Shown in pieces: positions 14,113 through 16,348 of a stretch of 16,348 bases of DNA. The notes under the pieces are model-generated. The model was given only the letters and a program-made list of their open reading frames with translations, had not been told where the DNA came from and ran no database searches. How positions within the stretch are numbered: position 1 is the first letter of the stretch; every line of letters starts with the position of its first letter. This stretch comes from an uncultured Collinsella sp. (lineage in GTDB: Bacteria; Actinomycetota; Coriobacteriia; Coriobacteriales; Coriobacteriaceae): NCBI GenBank assembly GCA_900549455.1, contig UROM01000030.1:1-16348 (forward strand), read 5' to 3'. A program made the translations under genes and the position numbers.

Positions 14113-14835
14113 TTAGGCGGTTGCGTGGCGCTCGAGGTACTCGGAGCCCACGTTCTCGCGCTCCCAGCCGCGCACGACCTTGTAGCCCACGGGGCTCAGG
14201 AAGACCTCGCACAGCAGCTCGGCGACAGCGCCGGTCAGCGAGCACATAAGGACCTGTACCCAGGTCCAACCAAAGAACGTGTGGCTTACCACAATGGCAA
14301 AGACCAGGTTGTCGATAAACTGGCCAACGCCCGTGGACACATAGGAGCGGAAGGCAAAGCTCGCAAAGTTATTCTTTTTGAGCATACGACCAAGCGACTG
14401 ATTGAGTGTGGAGTTAACCACGGCAGAAACGAGCATTGCCAGCGAAGAGCCCAGCACCACGTACCAGGTGCCACCGATGGTGGCGTTAAGGGCAGTGTTG
14501 ACCTCGATCATGCCGGTGTCGTAGTAGGCACCCCACATGCCGGGCGTGAGCGAGCATGCCCAAAAGCACAGGCTCACGGCCAGGTTGACCAGCAGCGCGA
14601 GGATAGAGATTTTGATGGATGCCTTAGCGCCAAAGCGCTTGCAGATCATGTCCTGGCACAAAAACGAGACCCAGCTCACCACAAAGCCGCAATCGAGTGC
14701 CAGATACGGCAGGCTGATGAGCTCTTTGTTGGCCAGCAGGTTCATCATGATGACACTCACGAAAAACAGCGAAACCGTTGCCGCGGGAATGCTCCGCAAC
14801 AGGACCTTGTAGTCCTCCATGACCTTCTTGATCAT
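14113..14835 (-). CDS. VUT/YhhQ-family membrane transporter (probable queuosine-precursor uptake)
   Basis: A 240-residue inner-membrane protein with about six hydrophobic helices. It resembles the VUT family, whose E. coli member YhhQ imports preQ0/preQ1 for queuosine tRNA modification. Family-like points: a polar residue-rich loop after helix 2-3 (CQDMICKRFGAKASIKISI) and the late helix RSYVSTGVGQFIDNLVFAIV, which matches the R..lS....Q..D.liF pattern. The exact substrate is inferred from the family. The ATG at 14835 follows AAAGGAG by seven bases (TACATA precedes the ATG). It has a good promoter, a leader of about 79 bases with a stable hairpin, and is coupled to the SDR gene. No queuosine biosynthesis genes are in view, consistent with salvage but not proof of it. 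Confidence 0.8.
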   Translation of the reverse strand: MIKKVMEDYKVLLRSIPAATVSLFFVSVIMMNLLANKELISLPYLALDCGFVVSWVSFLCQDMICKRFGAKASIKISILALLVNLAVSLCFWACSLTPGMWGAYYDTGMIEVNTALNATIGGTWYVVLGSSLAMLVSAVVNSTLNQSLGRMLKKNNFASFAFRSYVSTGVGQFIDNLVFAIVVSHTFFGWTWVQVLMCSLTGAVAELLCEVFLSPVGYKVVRGWERENVGSEYLERHATA

Positions 14836-14843
14836 TATGTACT

Positions 14844-14891
14844 CCTTTGGTTTTAGGTTTAACGAGCAGGATATCGGACCCGAACTGCTCG
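14844..14891 (-). promoter_or_regulatory. Structured leader, candidate preQ1-type riboswitch
   Basis: In the minus-strand leader of the VUT gene, CGAGCAG and CTGCTCG form a perfect 7-bp stem (14885-14891 with 14863-14869) around a 15-base loop that begins TTCGGGT. An A-rich tail (TTAAACCTAAAACC) then runs straight into the AAAGGAG ribosome site. The loop GGGT can pair with ACCT or ACC in the tail, giving an H-type pseudoknot like preQ1 class I riboswitches. The loop is longer than the 10-12 bases usual for that class, so this is a candidate only. Confidence 0.35.
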
Positions 14892-14920
14892 GACGCCCCG
14901 GTCTTGAGACGACGGTGGGT

Positions 14921-14949
14921 ATGATAGCCGCTCACACGGCATCAGGCAA
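14921..14949 (-). promoter_or_regulatory. Promoter of the VUT-SDR operon
   Basis: On the minus strand -35 TTGCCT (14944-14949), 17-bp spacer, -10 TATCAT (14921-14926); transcription would start near 14914. This is the best-matching sigma-70-type promoter in the window. It lies just after the prfC stop, so the VUT-SDR unit is separate from prfC. Confidence 0.65.
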
Positions 14950-14991
14950 GCAAACGGCGCGGCAGCCCCGCAGGGCCACCACGCCAATGCG

Positions 14992-16320
14992 CTAAAACGC
15001 TACGTTGCCAAACTCCGACAGGATAAGGTCGGGATTGTGGTCGGTTGCCCAATCCACGTTCCACGGGCTCGTGAACAGCAGCAACTTGCCGCCGCGCATG
15101 TCCTCGACGCGCAGCGTGTCGCGCGTGAGCGAAAGGCCCGGGATATCGATGGTATCGGGGTCGTTCTGAATCCAGCGGATGTCCGTATAGGGCAGCGGCT
15201 GGCGACGAACCTCAACACGGTACTCGGCCTTGAGGCGACGCTCGAGCACCTCAAACTGCAGCACGCCGACCACGCCCACGATGACGCTCTCCATGCCGGC
15301 ACCCAGCTCGCGGAAGATCTGGATGGCGCCCTCCTGGGCAAGCTCCTCCATGCCCTTGACGAACTGCTTGCGCTTGAGCGTGTCGACCTGCGTAATACGA
15401 GCGAACATCTCGGGGGCAAACGTCGGGATCTGCGGATACTGCACGTGGCGCTTGCCGGAGCACACAGTGTCGCCGATGCTAAAGATACCCGGATCGAACA
15501 GGCCCACGATATCGCCCGCGTACGCCTCGTCCACGATGGCGCGGTCGTCGGCCATCATCGACGTGCCCGTGGCAAGCTTGAGCTTGCGGTTGCCCTGCAC
15601 GTGGAAGGCGTCCATGCCGCGCTCGAACTTGCCCGAGCAAATGCGCACAAAGGCGATGCGGTCGCGGTGGTTCTTGTCCATGTTGGCCTGGATCTTAAAC
15701 ACGAAGCCGCTAAAGTCGTCGCGGCAGGGATCGACCGGCTCGCTGGTGAGCGTATCGGTATAGGCGCGCGGCGTCGGGGCCAGACGCAGGAACTCCTTGA
15801 GGAAGGGCTCCACGCCAAAGTTGGTGAGCGCCGAGCCAAAGAACGCCGGGCTCAGCTTGCCGCAGGCCACGGCATCCAAGTCGAGCTCGTCGCCAGCGCC
15901 ATCGAGCAGCTCGATGTCGTCCATCAGGTTCTTATGGTTTTCCTCGCCGATGAGCTCGTCCATGGAAGGATCGCCCAGCTCGGCCTCGACCTCGGCGACC
16001 TTCTTGGTGGCGTTGGCGTGACCGTCGCCCTCGAAGGCGATAACGCGACGGGTCTGACGATCGAACACGCCGCGGAAATTGCGGCCGCTGCCGATCGGCC
16101 AGTTCATAGGATACGTATTGATGCCCAGAACGTTCTCGATCTCTTCCATGAGCTCAAACGGATCGCGAGCCTCGTGGTCGAGCTTGTTCACAAAGGTGAA
16201 GATGGGAATGTGGCGCAGCGTACAGACTTTAAAGAGCTTTTTGGTCTGGGCCTCGACGCCCTTGGCGCCGTCGATGACCATGACCGCGGCGTCGGCGGCC
16301 ATAAGGGTACGGTAGGTATC
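14992..16320 (-). CDS. prfC: Peptide chain release factor 3 (RF3), N-terminus missing
   Basis: The C-terminal 442 residues of RF3, the GTPase that removes RF1/RF2 from the ribosome after termination. The first genomic residues (DTYRTLMAADAAVMVIDGAKGVE) match E. coli RF3 just after G3, so about 90 residues holding G1, G2 and G3 lie off the contig. Present: G4 NKLD, the WPIGSGRNFRGV segment, FFGSALTNFGV (G5 region), domain II FKIQANMDKNHRDR and domain III GVVGVLQFEVLERRLKAEY, all RF3-specific rather than EF-G. The stop TAG at 14992 is normal. The open frame continues into the adapter, giving a false N-terminus MCIRDR; these residues are artefact. No terminator is obvious before the VUT promoter. 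Confidence 0.95.
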   Translation of the reverse strand, partial: DTYRTLMAADAAVMVIDGAKGVEAQTKKLFKVCTLRHIPIFTFVNKLDHEARDPFELMEEIENVLGINTYPMNWPIGSGRNFRGVFDRQTRRVIAFEGDGHANATKKVAEVEAELGDPSMDELIGEENHKNLMDDIELLDGAGDELDLDAVACGKLSPAFFGSALTNFGVEPFLKEFLRLAPTPRAYTDTLTSEPVDPCRDDFSGFVFKIQANMDKNHRDRIAFVRICSGKFERGMDAFHVQGNRKLKLATGTSMMADDRAIVDEAYAGDIVGLFDPGIFSIGDTVCSGKRHVQYPQIPTFAPEMFARITQVDTLKRKQFVKGMEELAQEGAIQIFRELGAGMESVIVGVVGVLQFEVLERRLKAEYRVEVRRQPLPYTDIRWIQNDPDTIDIPGLSLTRDTLRVEDMRGGKLLLFTSPWNVDWATDHNPDLILSEFGNVAF

Positions 16321-16321
16321 C

Positions 16322-16348
16322 CTGTCTCTTATACACATCTCCGAGCCC
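16322..16348. other. Nextera read-2 adapter (artefact)
   Basis: 16322-16340 is the reverse complement of the 19-bp transposase mosaic end, and 16341-16348 (CCGAGCCC) continues into the Nextera read-2 adapter. It creates a false in-frame start for prfC. Not organismal DNA. Confidence 0.98.

Noticed and set aside
13537..14856. A 439-codon plus-strand open frame opposite the SDR and VUT genes
   Set aside because: It runs antisense across two well-supported genes and their junction, with no domain pattern.
1..16348. CRISPR array, tRNA, rRNA, integrase, transposase or prophage genes
   Set aside because: Gaps were read on both strands; no spaced direct-repeat array, cloverleaf or mobile-element protein was seen.

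Overview
This is an assembled contig of about 61% GC (my estimate). Its real genomic part is about bases 49-16321. Both ends are Illumina Nextera adapter: 1-48 is the P5 tail, an 8-base index and the read-1 transposase adapter, and 16322-16348 is the start of the read-2 adapter. The two outermost genes are therefore cut by library chemistry. Gene content, AAGGAG-type ribosome binding sites and protein style fit a gut actinobacterium of class Coriobacteriia, most likely Collinsella or a close relative. That placement is inference. No tRNA, rRNA, CRISPR array, transposase or phage gene is visible, and no gap between genes exceeds about 255 bases. It reads as chromosomal core/shell DNA.

Layout. 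(1) 49-5397, minus strand: an EF-G-type GTPase of the tetracycline ribosomal-protection class, then an AAA ATPase closely coupled to a UvrA paralogue that lacks the UvrB-binding insertion. (2) 5651-6513: a GNAT acetyltransferase and a small cysteine-rich protein, divergent across a palindromic promoter region. (3) 6562-7473, minus: a 47-residue membrane protein followed by the 16S rRNA methyltransferase rsmJ. (4) 7703-8104, plus: a four-helix membrane protein. (5) 8230-9042, minus: the 23S rRNA methyltransferase rlmA, divergent from a MATE exporter (9221-10603) across a 58-bp three-site palindrome. (6) 10631-12558: a LysR regulator divergent from an EamA/DMT exporter. (7) 12647-13372: ung. (8) 13423-14835, minus: a VUT/YhhQ-family transporter with a structured leader, tightly coupled to an SDR oxidoreductase. 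(9) 14992-16320, minus: prfC (RF3), missing its N-terminus.

How they fit together. Most genes serve translation (RF3, a ribosome-protection GTPase, two rRNA methyltransferases, a probable queuosine-precursor transporter), nucleic-acid upkeep (UvrA paralogue, uracil-DNA glycosylase) or export (MATE, EamA). I see no single new multi-gene system that I can defend. The most interesting signals are in the control DNA: a symmetric CTAG element between rlmA and MATE, a 10-bp phased triple repeat in the AAA-ATPase promoter, hairpins sharing a 10-mer that start at stop codons, and a possible preQ1-type riboswitch before the VUT gene. The AAA-ATPase/UvrA-paralogue pair is the best candidate for an uncharacterised functional unit.
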